From the NCBI GenBank assembly GCA_905221605.1, contig CAJNDS010001404.1, positions 1 through 20,014 on the forward strand: a DNA stretch of 20,014 bases, written 5' to 3'. Position 1 is the first letter of the stretch. Each line of letters opens with the position of its first letter. The stretch comes from Symbiodinium natans (lineage: Eukaryota > Sar > Dinophyceae > Suessiales > Symbiodiniaceae). Position numbers and translations under genes: made by a program. The notes under the pieces are model-generated. The model was not told the DNA's origin, did not search any database, and saw only the letters and a program-made list of their open reading frames with translations. Shown here in pieces: positions 9,199 through 18,043 of this stretch.

Positions 9199-10324
9199 GA
9201 GGAAGACAAGCTTCGAGGCGCTGGAGCCGTGCCGTTTTCAGGCATCGGCTTGGTCAACGAGTTGCTATTTGTTGTCCGCAAAGTTAGTGTCTTAAGATTG
9301 TTCACCGATTGTTGTATGATGGTCACTGATTATCCGAGAAGTTTTCGCGGGTCTTTTGCAATGGGTGCTGTCGTTGCTTTTTTTTGTTGGCTCCTTCTCG
9401 GCGGGGCAGTGGCTTCTGCGGTCATGGGAGTGTCCGTGGCGGAGGTGGACTGTAGCGGGTTGTGCGGCTGCATGATTCCAATGCTTGCGGTAAAGGCATG
9501 TGTCTCAAGGTGATTTTCTGTGGGAGTGTTTTCTGCACGAGACGGTTCAGGGCACTGCAGGACTCGCGTCCACTTCAGTTTGTGAAGAAGAGTACGAAGT
9601 TCGACAGATTGTCGAACCGACGTCTGTACGCGTTGAATGATAATGTAGATGTCTTGAAAGAGTTAGGGCATCTTCATGAGAAGAAGCCTCTTTCAGTAGC
9701 AGTGATCTTTGCCGACGCACACCAAGCAACAATTGTGCACGACAGCTGGCGAGACTTGGCGTCGGCCGCAGCAGTTTCCCGAGTCAGGAAGACAAGCTCC
9801 GAGGCGCCGCAGCCGTGCCGTCTTCAGGCATCGGCTTGGTCGACCAGTTGCTATTGGTTGCCCGCAAAAATAGTGTCTTAAGATTGTTCACCGATTGTTG
9901 TATGATGGTCACTGATTACGCGAGACGTTTTCGCAGGTCTTTTGCAATGGGTGCCGTCGTTGCTTTTTTTTGGTCGGCTCCTTATCGGCGGGGCAGTGGC
10001 TTCTGCGGTCATGGGTGCGTCCGTGGCGGAGGTGGACTGTAGCGGATTGTGCGGTTGTATGATTCCAATGCTTGCGGTAAAGGCAGTGATTTTCTGCGGG
10101 GGTGTTTTCTGCACGAGACGGTTCAGGGCACTGCAGGACTCGCGTCCACTTCAGTTTGTGAAGAAGAGTACGAAGTTTTACAGGTTGTCGAACCGACGTC
10201 TGTACGCGTTGAATGATAATGTAGATGTCTTGAAAGAGTTAGGGCATCTGCATGAGAAGATGCCTCTTTCAGTAGCAGTGATCTTTGCCGATCCACACCA
10301 AGCAACAATTGGGCACGACAGCTG
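9199..10324. repeat. Tandem ~586-bp duplication of a gene fragment
   Basis: GAGGAAGACAAGC at 9199 and CAGGAAGACAAGC at 9785 start two direct copies (9199-9784 and 9785-10324). Copy 2 is truncated about 40 bases earlier and lacks roughly 14 bases present at about 9497-9511 (GTGTCTCAAGG). The copies differ by scattered substitutions, several of which leave the reading frame open. This is more diverged than the upstream segmental duplication, hence probably older. Confidence 0.85.
9549..9881 (+). CDS. Fragment of an NRRLYAL-motif protein, copy 1
   Basis: The open + frame reads RALQDSRPLQFVKKSTKF, then LSNRRLYALND, then a helix-like KELGHLHEKKPLSVAVIF. The NRRLYAL core, with basic and hydrophobic residues around it, resembles a motif remembered from many dinoflagellate and other protist proteins of unknown role; this is recognition by eye, not a search result. 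An exon could begin at an AG within GGTTCAGGGCACTGCAG (about 9545-9560). The frame then continues into the start of copy 2 and stops at 9879-9881, so the true 3' end is unclear; a CAG|GC junction near 9835 is possible. There is no start codon of its own, so it is probably an internal exon or a gene fragment left by duplication. Confidence 0.4.
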   Translation, partial: RALQDSRPLQFVKKSTKFDRLSNRRLYALNDNVDVLKELGHLHEKKPLSVAVIFADAHQATIVHDSWRDLASAAAVSRVRKTSSEAPQPCRLQASAWSTSCYWLPAKIVS

Positions 10325-10325
10325 A
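10120..10325 (+). pseudogene. Truncated NRRLYAL-motif fragment, copy 2
   Basis: The same segment as copy 1, still open through LSNRRLYALND and HEKMPLSVAVIF, but the frame ends at a TGA (10323-10325) just after the point matching the copy 1 HDSW residues. Beyond this, similarity to copy 1 stops. It may be a decayed or partial duplicate, or an exon whose donor was not recognised. Conservation of the frame across two diverged copies suggests that selection acted at some time. Confidence 0.35.
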
Positions 10326-10860
10326 CAGGACACTTCAATGTGCGCACAACGGTGCGCAGCCCGACCCGAGAGACCGCTTGGATCATCCCCCACGCAAGAG
10401 CAGAAGTGATAGCTAGTATTCGTTGCCAACATCTGACTGCGTCTGTACGTTCACATCAAAAAAGAGTAAATTATAAATCGTAAACCCTAAACCCTAAGAG
10501 AACGAAATTGGTGAATTTGTGCTTCAGGTTTCTTGGATTTAGTTTGTTTATAGGTTTTTAAATACAAAACAAGAGAGAACGTCAAATAATACATAAAGGT
10601 CCATGCCACATATAGATATATGCGCAGGGCTTGGTCAGGTTGTAGAGTTCAGGGGGGCGAAACATGGAGCCCTGATGCGCAGGGAGTTGGGGCTAAACCC
10701 CAAATCTAAAACCGCAAACCGCAAACCCGAAACCCGAGACTTGAACCTGAGGCCTCGACGTACACCCCAAACTCGAAACCACAAACCCGAACCCCTAAAC
10801 CGCCGTGGCGGCGGGGCAGGGGTGCGTGAGGGGTAAGGGGTAGGGAGCTGGGTCCATGAG
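10326..10860. other. Intergenic DNA with telomere-like tracts
   Basis: A perfect TAAACCCTAAACCCTAA tract lies at 10481-10497. A longer degenerate field of AAACCC/AAACCG words (CCGCAAACCC, CCCGAAACCC, CCCCTAAACC) runs over about 10690-10800. No coding frame is convincing. The C-rich strand is on + in both tracts. Confidence 0.65.
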
Positions 10861-11405
10861 GGGTAGGTCAAGGCCAGAGCGGAGTAGGCGGAGCTGGAAG
10901 GGCGGAGGGGAGCGGGCGGAGCGGGCGGAGGGCCTGGGCATGTACTGGGGCCCTGGCAAGGGGGGGAGTATGCGGAGCGGGAAGGGCGGATGGACGGGGG
11001 GCGGGGTGCGTGGGTGGTGGGGGTAGGGCAAGCGGGCTGCACTGGGGGCCGGTCGAGCTTGGGATGAAGAATGGGACCAGGAGCCATGGGTCCATGAGAA
11101 GCATGGCGGGGTGCGTGGGGGGCTTGGGCAAGGGAAGGAGTATGCGGAGCGGGAAGGGCGGATGGGCGGGGGGCGGGGTGCGTGGGTGGTGGGGGTAGGG
11201 CAAGCGGGCGGGCATGCACTGGGAGGAGCCATGGGTCCATGAGAAGCATGGCGGGGTGCGTGGGGGGCTTGGGCAAGGGAAGGAGCGGGGGGCGGGGTGC
11301 GTGGGTGGTGGGGGTAGGGCAAGCGGGCGGGCATGCACTGGGGGCCGGTCGAGCTTTGGATGGGGTGGAGTAGGTGGTAGGGGCAATGGGTCTTCACTGA
11401 CGCCG
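10861..11405. repeat. G-rich minisatellite
   Basis: GCGGGGTGCGTGGGTGGTGG recurs at 11001, 11173 and 11292, and the variant GCGGGGTGCGTGGGGGGC at 11106 and 11251. They are joined by shared blocks such as GAGCCATGGGTCCATGAGAA. The + strand is about three-quarters G in places, with many GGG runs. Long Pro-rich minus-strand frames (up to 238 codons) follow from stop-free repetition and are not called as genes. Confidence 0.85.
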
Positions 11406-11429
11406 CCCCCCTAGGGGTCGGCGGATATA

Positions 11430-11590
11430 CCACAAATAAATATATATCATATATATATATATATATCATGCAGATATACAGATATGTATGTATGTACATA
11501 TCTTTATGCAAAACCCCATATATGTAAACACATGCAGCTGTGAATATCTGTATATATATATATATAGATAGATAGATAGATAGATAGAGG
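11430..11590. repeat. TA and GATA microsatellites
   Basis: TA runs at about 11441-11466 and 11551-11566, TATG repeats near 11485-11500, and about six GATA units at 11565-11588. Simple sequence only. Confidence 0.9.
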
Positions 11591-12160
11591 GATAGCTGCT
11601 TTTACGATGCCTGAATCAATGCCAGGGCGCCCGACGATGACGCCGTTGCCGTCCTTCGCAGGCTAGCGCTGCTGCGCCTCAAGCAAAGATTTAGAGTTTC
11701 AGGTCCTAAACCCTAAAACCGAAAACCTACACCCTACAAACCGTAAGTTCCTTCCAGGAGACACCCGCAGTCGGTGGGTTACACGCAGCAGTATGTGGGC
11801 GCATTAGTTTTGTCAGTCTCTTTGGAGCAGAGGCTGGAGTTGTCGGAGGCCTGTAAGAGTCAGACATATGTAAACATACTCAGAAGTCGTGCGAAGCAAA
11901 GATGAGTGTATTTTCCCAAAATGGGGGACCCCCTTATATAACCCCAATTTAGTAAATCGGCAAACAGGGTAAAGGCCCTCCTTCTTGGAAATCAGAATAA
12001 ATATTCCCAAGGCAGTCGGGCCTGGGCGCAGTTCTCCACTGTGCCTCTGTGATCCGATGGCCCACACCTTCCTGCGACTATCGAGTACCACCGCTGCTGG
12101 TACTGCTGGCATACTTCCTCCAGCCCTGGACCCTTTTATGAGTTAACTTTCAGCACATGT
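11591..12160. other. Mostly non-coding; telomere-like relic
   Basis: A decayed telomere-like stretch, CCTAAACCCTAAAACCG followed by further CCCTA words, is at about 11705-11743. A minus-strand frame of 99 codons at 11813-12112 is open, but its codon use is not clearly better than chance and no domain is recognised, so it is left undecided. Nothing else was supported. Confidence 0.4.
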
Positions 12161-12204
12161 AGCTATTTGCACATGTTATGTTGCAAATCTCTCAGAATGC
12201 CTGA

Positions 12205-12340
12205 ATGCCTTGCTTGGACTACCTTGTTTTTGAGCAATCCAAGGATGAATTTTGCCTGCTTCCTGGCGTTGTTGAGACCAGACGACCACAAGCTCGGGGG
12301 TGGACTGCTTACGGACACCCCCCCCCTTGCCCGACTCCTG
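12205..12340 (+). other. Possible upstream exon with GTAAGA donor
   Basis: A segment open in more than one + frame ends at CTCCTG|GTAAGA (donor at 12341), the most classical donor in this area. One frame reads MPCLDYLVFEQSKDEF and continues through the donor for another 44 codons to a stop at about 12477. A second frame reads LRPDDHKLGGGLLTD and ends exactly in phase 0 at the donor. Which frame is real, and whether it belongs to the gene starting at 12504, cannot be settled here. Confidence 0.2.
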
Positions 12341-12503
12341 GTAAGAGAAAAACCTTCACACGTTTCGATGGCTTTTATCCCGTAGTCCCTTACTCGGTTT
12401 CTTGGGGTGCCTTGGAAAAGGCTCAGTGGGCCACGACCCTTGTGATTGTAGGCACGGCCAGTCACCACAAAGCCTGAACTCGTGGCGGGAGGACCTTTTC
12501 GCG

Positions 12504-13318
12504 ATGGCCAGCTTGACGCTGCTGCGCATCGTGATTTTCGGCCGGTATGGAAGGCGCAAGTACCCAAGGACAACCAATGTATGAAGAATCCATCTACGAA
12601 TCCGGGGGCTTCAGTTCATATGTTTCGAGTCATCTGACATTCCGGGATGCATGTTGTGAAACTACTTGAAACACATATTCGTATCTTGGGGTTTGACATC
12701 GGTTTCCGACATGACGTTTGCGTTCCTGGAGAGATACCTCATTTCATTCACTCGGAATTGCTGCATCCTTGTAAGCCCAACTTGCAGCCTTCATGAACTC
12801 TACGTGGTGCCTCGGAATTCTGCCTCTACAGTACCTTTCGCGAGGCCTCGGATGCCAAGGGAAAGCCAATCATGGCACTCGCGCCTGCGGGACGCCATCG
12901 TCATGGGCTTCTTCATGCTGGGCCTGGACCGACTGTGACCCGAGATTCCTGCTTGCCACTCAGCGACCCCGGACACAGAATGCAACCCTGAAGAGGATCT
13001 CGCGCTGCTGCGGAATGCTTGGATCGAACGCCGCAGAAACTGGACACCTGGACTGAACTGCAGCCTTGCGATAAAGCATGCCCGATGTTCCCGATGTCTT
13101 GAGCTGTTAGGAATTTCAGTGCGTGTCGAAGGTCTAGGGTTCTCCCCTTGGGTCCTTGAGCAGCTTCTTCCCCTTTTGAGCAAAGGAAGTACGTTTTCTC
13201 CTTCGTGGTGCTGCTCGCGCCGCTGCCCTTCTGGCGGCAGCTTCTCAGCTTCTTCCGCGAGGACGAGGCGCTCCCAAAGCCTCAGAAGAAGGCGCGCCGA
13301 GCCTCGCAGGAGCAGTGA
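12504..13318 (+). CDS. Predicted small membrane protein, three exons
   Basis: Model built by eye: exons 12504-12544, 12788-12934 and 13186-13318, total 321 bases, 106 residues plus stop. Both introns are GT-AG (243 and 251 bases) and both junctions fall in phase 2, giving CG|C and CT|G codons. The start ATGGCCAGC opens MASLTLLRIVIFG. Codons of DAIVMGFFMLGLDRL and of FVVLLAPLPFWRQLLSFF almost all end in G or C, unlike the other frames. Two hydrophobic segments near residues 65-90 could form a membrane hairpin, followed by an acidic FFREDEAL and a basic PQKKARR tail. No family is recognised. The frame is also open upstream (SWREDLFA), so the start may be further 5' in another exon. The middle exon's left edge is least certain. 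Confidence 0.4.
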
Positions 13319-13330
13319 GATGGCTGGAGT

Positions 13331-14384
13331 ATGCTGGAGTTGGAGCATCGGAGCCTACTGTGCCACGCTAGTCGGAGCTTTCATGAGCTTCCCCTGTGTG
13401 GGCATAGCACGACACATCCCAAGCCTTTATTAATGTTGGGCCAGGTGAGAAAGGAGGGCCGGCCGACTCGAGAGGAGTGCTGCGTGCTGTATGTCAGACC
13501 AAAAAGGTCAAAGGGCTCAATTGCAAGGCTACTACCAGATGTTACCGTATTCAAGGGAATATGCATGTTTTTTCATGGCAGGACGTGCGGGCAGACATCT
13601 ATGGGAAGATGCGGCCAGGGGTGCCCAGCGCCGCAGTCTCTTGGCGACCACCAGTCTTCACCCGGAAATCCAGGTGCCACCATCTAAGAATGGTTGCTGT
13701 CAACTTAGGGTTTATGTGTGTGAATCCGAAATGTTCCGAACACCCAGCTCCTAGGATCTACCTCCAGATGCTTCAAAGAAGATCCGCGCGCGACGCGCGG
13801 AGAAACTGGCAGAGCAGCATCGTCGGGGAGAGGCCGCCGGCCGACCACGTGCGGTCTGTGACTTGTGCCATCAAACCTGGGTTTGGGGTTTTTTGGGGTT
13901 TGAAGCTTAGGGTTTTTTGGGGTTTAGGATCACATGGTGTGTCCAGAGATGTCTAGCGTCATAGATGGTTGAAGCGTCTGATGCCGAGGGCCATGGGTTC
14001 TTGCTCCATTGGTCTGCTTCGACAGGGATAGCTGAAACGGAGCACTGTTAGGTAACCTTTGGGTTAATTGACGAGATCCTCAACCTCGTCACAACTCGTC
14101 CTGTCCTCTGCAACTTGTCTTTCACCCTCAACGCAGCTAGACGCTCTTCAATGCCCGTCAGGCAACACCCACTTGGGCATGTATTGTTGCACATCGAAGA
14201 TGTAGCCGTGACAGGCCTTTGCCACCCCGGGGCAGCTACCAGTCGCTGGCTTCAGGGCAGCCAAAGAAGCGCCCGGCCCGCCAAGCAGCATGGCAGCACA
14301 AGAGCTTGCGTCGATCTCTCGCGTGCCGTGCAGATGGTTGCGGTATCGCCGGAGTATGTTACGCAAAGACTTCAGATGACTTAG
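13331..14384 (+). CDS. Predicted 184-residue protein, four exons
   Basis: Model: exons 13331-13444, 13582-13673, 13755-13880 and 14162-14384, summing to 555 bases. Junctions are CAG|GTGAGA to GGCAG|GAC (phase 0), CCAG|GTGCCA to CCTAG|GATC (phase 2) and CTGG|GTTTGG to GTCAG|GCAA (phase 2); all acceptors are AG|G. Exon 2 reads DVRADIYGKMRPGVPSAA, exon 3 a basic QRRSARDARRNWQ, exon 4 HVLLHIEDVAVTGLCHPG. Exon 3 has very high GC3 in this frame, but a second frame there is also open. No domain is recognised and no membrane segment is evident. The ATG lies 12 bases after the preceding stop, which is suspicious: exon 1 might instead continue the upstream gene. The third intron contains telomere-like repeats. 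Frames and junctions were chosen to fit together, so confidence is limited. Confidence 0.3.
13881..13928. repeat. Degenerate telomere-like tract
   Basis: GTTTGGGGTTTTTTGGGG, then CTTAGGG, TTTTTTGGGG and TTTAGG. Here the G-rich strand is on +, opposite to the tracts at 10481 and 11705. In the proposed gene model it starts an intron. Confidence 0.6.
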
Positions 14385-15880
14385 GCGCGCCCAGCCGAAG
14401 GCAGCCTGGAGCGTAGCGAAGCTTGGCCGACACGCAATGCCGCGTCGGAAAACAAACCATGGCATGCCCGGATGATAGCTCCAACTCAACCCTCTGACCG
14501 CTCGTCACATACCAAGTGTTCATCTTGGTTTTTGGCTTACAGCTTTAGGATTTATTGCCTGAGACAAGGGAGGCATCAGTACGTGGCACCTTTCTGGTTA
14601 GCATTTGCGATGCATCAGTGTTTGCGTCTGTGAGGGCGGTTGCATATCAAGACAGCGGGGAGCAGACGATGGTTGCACCCTGTCACCATGCATTCTTTGG
14701 CATTAGTCAACACAAGCAAAACATCCTTAACTAGATGAACAACCGTTAGACGCGGCAACAAGAGCAAGAGAACGTTGCATCGTGCTCGATGAAGCGCACT
14801 GTTTGGCCATGGTCGCTTTCGCAGAGAGGACATTGGAAGTGTCTCTGCATGAGGCCGTCTTGGCATTTGTTCTGCTATAAAGGCTTCGGCTTCGGTGCTG
14901 ATAACGTCTGCCCTTGGGTTCATGCCTACGTGGTTTGAGCATGTATACAATGTATCTCAATCATGGTTGAAAATGAGCTGATCAGTTGCGGACACAAGCA
15001 TATTCCTAAAGTCTGTTTGTGAACACGTGGAGGCGGTTTCCTTGCAATAGTCTTCTTGCCCAGCCGCTGCTTTCATGGACGCTGGCCTTTTATTTTTTGA
15101 ACTCGACCAAAAAAAACTGTTCATCCGAACTTTCAACCCAGCTTTGAAGCGATCAACCCCAAACCCATGCCCAGACGGGCACAATGGGAGAATGCGGCGA
15201 CGGCCGCAGCACGCGTGCTCTGCAACGGCGACTGGGGAGCGGCCGCATGTGCACCAGGGTCTGTGATGGTTCTGTCGATGCGAATGATCTTGGGTAAGAA
15301 TCGTCGTTGTCTTGCGAGATTCTTTGAGATTGTTTGGGACGGTCATCTGAGACAGGCGCATCATGAGACTTTAGAAAAGTTGGAAGCCTCAAATGGCCGT
15401 CATCAACTCAACGCCAGAGGAGCTTCCTCCTGCTGCATTGCGCCGCGCTCCTTTCGCAGATGCTGGCCATGGTGGATTTCATCATGACTGCAAACTACAA
15501 CATGAGCCTCGGAGCAGAATGTAGGTGGGCGAAGCGAAGGACCTTGCATTTGTATAAGGTAGTGCTTCGCCCAAGTGAACGGACTGATTTGAAGGAGTTC
15601 ATGACTTGCTAATGTTAACTCTTCCTTTCTAGTGGGATCCCTACGGCCGACGCGTGACCCCAGTCTACCAAAATCCACCGTCACGTCCAAGTTAAGAGTT
15701 AAGGACTGTCGTGGATGTCATTTAAAGCTACCTCAGAAACCCAGAGCCTTCACCAAGAGTCTCCGCAGATCACATCACCAGACGCCACGCATCTTGAGGA
15801 TCTACGCCATGATGGCGCCCCTTTTTCTTTCAGGCACGCATACTATGCATATTGTTGAAAGAGTTCGATGCCTGACTTGA
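14385..15880. other. Long stretch without a resolved gene
   Basis: Several frames of 60-135 codons are open on both strands, but none shows consistent codon bias or a recognised domain apart from the helicase-motif-like segment listed at 14731-14881. The last ~300 bases precede the UBL-SPRY gene and presumably hold its upstream signals; no TATA-type element is evident. Confidence 0.4.
14731..14881 (+). other. DEAH-box-like coding segment
   Basis: The + frame reads ATRARERCIVLDEAHCLAM, then VAFAERTLEVSLHEAV, ending at TAA (14879-14881). CIVLDEAHCLAM matches the hydrophobic-hydrophobic-x-DEAH pattern of motif II (Walker B) of DExH helicases. An AG at 14733-14734 (TTAACTAG) could be an acceptor. 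No Walker A GxGKT or other helicase motif was found nearby, and codon bias is weak. It could be a relic exon, a terminal exon with the rest outside, or chance. Confidence 0.25.
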
Positions 15881-16000
15881 ACATTTGTTCGGGACCTCCT
15901 ATGACTGCCAAGTTATGTCGAAAGAATGGCCGTCAGTGACAGCTGTTTGCATGGTGCAGCTGCATTTGGCTCGCGCACCACTTGCAGAATCTGACAAGCA

Positions 16001-16040
16001 GTTTTCAATTTATTGTGTGTCATCTTGTGGTCCTTTGTTG
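16001..16040 (+). promoter_or_regulatory. Candidate splice acceptor and 5' leader
   Basis: An AG at 16000-16001 (GACAAGCAG, with a branch-like CTGAC just upstream) precedes a 39-base T-rich leader and then the ATG at 16041. In dinoflagellates the spliced leader is added in trans at such AGs. The site is inferred from position only. Confidence 0.25.
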
Positions 16041-16850
16041 ATGTCCGTGGTGGTGTCTAACCTGGCTGGTGGCATCCTGGCCGAAATCAGCCCAGTCCCC
16101 GAAGATCTCCTCGAGCTTCGGTTGAAGATCGAAGAGATCACTGGCATCCCTGGCGCGCTCCAAAAACTGGTGAAGGATGGCGAGCTACTAACTTCACTTG
16201 ACCTACCAGCAGAGGGCTTCGAAGTGCTCTGCGTTAAGGATGAGACACCGATGTGCTCATGGGATTCGGATGGCAATCCGGATTCAGAACAAATTGAAGT
16301 CGATGGTGCAGTTGTTTGTTCTCCAAACCTGCGTACTGACTTCGTCAATGTCTTGACCAAAGAGCCCATGCGGTCGGGGATGCACTACTACGAGTTCGTT
16401 CTGCACAAGGTCGGTGATGAGCAGTGGTGTGGAGTCACAATGTCGCCGGAAATGGCAGGTCAAAGGTATGGTGGCAGAGAACTGGAAGCTTGGACGTACT
16501 ATTGCGGCCGCGCTGGCCGTTCGGGAGGTTCCATACACAACGGCAAGGGCGCGCTTCATGCGTGCACAAAGGCTGTCGCAGAGTTCGAGAAGGCTTGCAC
16601 ACCGGGAAACGTGATTGGTATGTTGGTGGACGTTGACAAACGCGTGCTTGCCTTTGCCCTTGACGGGCGCGTGCAAGGCGCCTGCAAGCTTCCTGGCGAC
16701 AAGCCCCTTTATGTTCTGACTCATGTGGACACCCCTGCAGATCACGTTGAGTTGCGGAAGCCATCTTTGGAAGAAGCGCCCCCTGAAAATCTGGAAGCCC
16801 TCAGTGGTGCTTTGCTGGATGCAGAGAAGGGCGAGACGCTGCATTGGTAG
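16041..16850 (+). CDS. Ubiquitin-like plus SPRY domain protein
   Basis: A 269-residue single-frame protein. Residues 1-67 look ubiquitin-like: MSVVVSNLAGGILAEI, then LRLKIEEITGIPGALQKLV and a DGELL turn, a style common at dinoflagellate protein N-termini. Residues about 87-240 form a SPRY domain with SGMHYYEFVL (112), QWCGVT (128), YYCGRAGRSG (153), GMLVDVDKRVLAFALDG (193) and LYVLTHVD (223). SPRY domains are protein-binding beta sandwiches, so a role as a ubiquitin-pathway or scaffold adaptor is possible but inferred. There is no RING, SOCS box, signal peptide or membrane segment. The frame extends upstream with in-frame ATGs at 15915 and 15951, giving up to 311 residues. 16041 is preferred because the ubiquitin-like fold begins there and the upstream residues look like leader. 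No intron is needed; the C-terminus ends LHW. Confidence 0.85.
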   Translation: MSVVVSNLAGGILAEISPVPEDLLELRLKIEEITGIPGALQKLVKDGELLTSLDLPAEGFEVLCVKDETPMCSWDSDGNPDSEQIEVDGAVVCSPNLRTDFVNVLTKEPMRSGMHYYEFVLHKVGDEQWCGVTMSPEMAGQRYGGRELEAWTYYCGRAGRSGGSIHNGKGALHACTKAVAEFEKACTPGNVIGMLVDVDKRVLAFALDGRVQGACKLPGDKPLYVLTHVDTPADHVELRKPSLEEAPPENLEALSGALLDAEKGETLHW

Positions 16851-17198
16851 AACGCTTCGTATAACGCTTCGTAGGACCTTTGAGATAGCGCCGCGAAAGC
16901 GGGCGCACCAACAGTAAATGATTTCTTGGAGCCATTTGAGGCCCAGAGCCCCGAAGCCCGAAGCGGCTGCAGATTTGATATGTACTGCGGCCTAATCAAG
17001 CATCTGGAGCTGTGATCCGTTGACTGCCGCCAGATGTAGCACCATTTCATCTGAAGCCCTGGAGTACAGTACGCCCGATACACCATGGTACAACCCCTCA
17101 CACAAAGAATGCCGAGCCCACATCATGCCGCACCCCCCTGAAGCCCCTGGAGAGGCCTTGTCTGCACCCACGCCGCATGGTACGCGGAGCCCACGCAG
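16851..17198. other. 3' flank of the UBL-SPRY gene
   Basis: Immediately after the stop, AACGCTTCGTA occurs twice (16851-16861 and 16863-16873). No AATAAA is visible near the stop, as expected if this is a dinoflagellate. A + frame over 17020-17322 is open but has weak codon bias and conflicts with the better candidate exon at 17199-17297. Confidence 0.4.
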
Positions 17199-17297
17199 CT
17201 CTACTGGGCCTGGGGCCTGCCCCTGCGGAGTCAGCCTTGGTACCTCAAGGAGCCAGTGGAGTTTGAAGACAAAGTTGAAGTTGAAATTAAATCGCAG
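17199..17297 (+). other. Candidate internal exon, phase 0-0
   Basis: Between CACGCAG (acceptor) and CGCAG|GTTGTC (donor), 33 codons read LYWAWGLPLRSQPWYL and then an acidic VEFEDKVEVEIKSQ. The first half has strong G/C third positions. The frame is open from 17142 through 17582, so the ends are uncertain and read-through past the donor is possible. Not recognised. A minus-strand frame overlaps it, but its codon use is less persuasive. Confidence 0.3.
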
Positions 17298-17769
17298 GTT
17301 GTCTTCAGGGCGGCCTGGCTGAACCGGGGGGGAGGGCTGAAAATCTTGCTGAACCCATCTATGAAGCCCGCTGTGTGGTGTTGTTTGGGGTTTGGGGGGA
17401 TGTTTCCAGGCTACGCTGTGGATGCCTATGGGCCTCTTCCAGGCCACTCTCAGCGGAAAGCCAGAGGTCTTGGGATGGTCCGGCGTTGGTTTTTGTTGGG
17501 GATTCTGAGGCACATCCGGGAGCATTGGCGGTCTGAGAGGGCAGGGTGGAGCTCACATTCCGTTTGTGAGCGCAGGGCGTGATCATCTTGCTCGCATACG
17601 ACGAGTATCTCGACCGCCAGGACATGGCATCAACGCATCCTCCTCTTTGAGTTTGTATGATGTGAGGGAAGCCAGTTCGAAAATGAGGGATCACGCCGTG
17701 AATCACGCAGCTTTTGTTGGAAGCCGTCCCCCACCTTATTACCAAACAAGTAACGTTTTCGATTGCCAG
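17298..17769. other. Unresolved sequence, possible intron
   Basis: Open frames exist on both strands, including a long minus-strand frame (17359-18054) that contains HLAMLGLPMLLLLAIENV. Its upstream end is the proline translation of the poly-G tract, which argues against it as a whole. Nothing here is supported well enough to call. Confidence 0.3.
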
Positions 17770-17968
17770 GAGCAGCAGCATGGGCAGACCCAACATCGCG
17801 AGATGTCGGCGTGGAATCGATATCATTGCAAGGCCGTGGCGGCCTTGTGCGAAGGCTTGCCCGCCATTACCGTCTTGGCTTGTGCCTGGTGGAGCCTGTC
17901 CCTCGGCATTGAGAGACTTAAGGAGCTTTTCATTTCGGCCCTTTTTTGGGAAGCTGAATTCTGTGACT

Positions 17969-17970
<2 letters not shown>
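17770..17970 (+). other. Candidate exon before poly-G tract
   Basis: GATTGCCAG|GAG is a good AG|G acceptor at 17769. The frame reads EQQHGQTQHREMSAWNRY, then VAALCEGLPAITVLACAWW and GIERLKELFISALFWEAEF, the middle part hydrophobic enough for a membrane helix. It starts in phase 0, compatible with the exon candidate at 17199-17297. About two-thirds of its third positions are G or C. The frame runs straight into the 39-base G tract, so the 3' boundary is unknown. Other frames in both directions are also open here. Confidence 0.28.

Positions 17971-18009
<39 letters not shown>
17971..18009. repeat. 39-base G homopolymer
   Basis: An uninterrupted run of 39 G, followed by A and further G-rich sequence to 18030. 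It is flanked by coding-like DNA. Its exact length in the genome is doubtful, because long homopolymers are error-prone in sequencing. Confidence 0.95.
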
Positions 18010-18010
<1 letters not shown>

Positions 18011-18043
18011 GGGGGAGGAGCGGGTGGGGGAAGTTGATCGCAG

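Noticed and set aside
9199-10324. Pair of long terminal repeats of a retroelement
   Set aside because: The two copies are directly adjacent with no internal element, no reverse transcriptase or integrase frame is present, and the repeat itself holds a coding-like frame.
10635-11511. Pro-rich minus-strand ORFs of 172-238 codons
   Set aside because: They are translations of the G-rich minisatellite and adjoining microsatellite; all frames are long because the repeat has few stops.
12163-12573. 136-codon minus-strand ORF
   Set aside because: It overlaps the better-supported + strand exon at 12504-12544 and shows no recognised domain, though it cannot be fully excluded.
15880-16040. Dinoflagellate spliced-leader relic upstream of the UBL-SPRY gene
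   Set aside because: No stretch resembling the end of the leader (TTTGGCTCAAG) was found there; TTTGGCTCG at about 15966 matches only a few bases.
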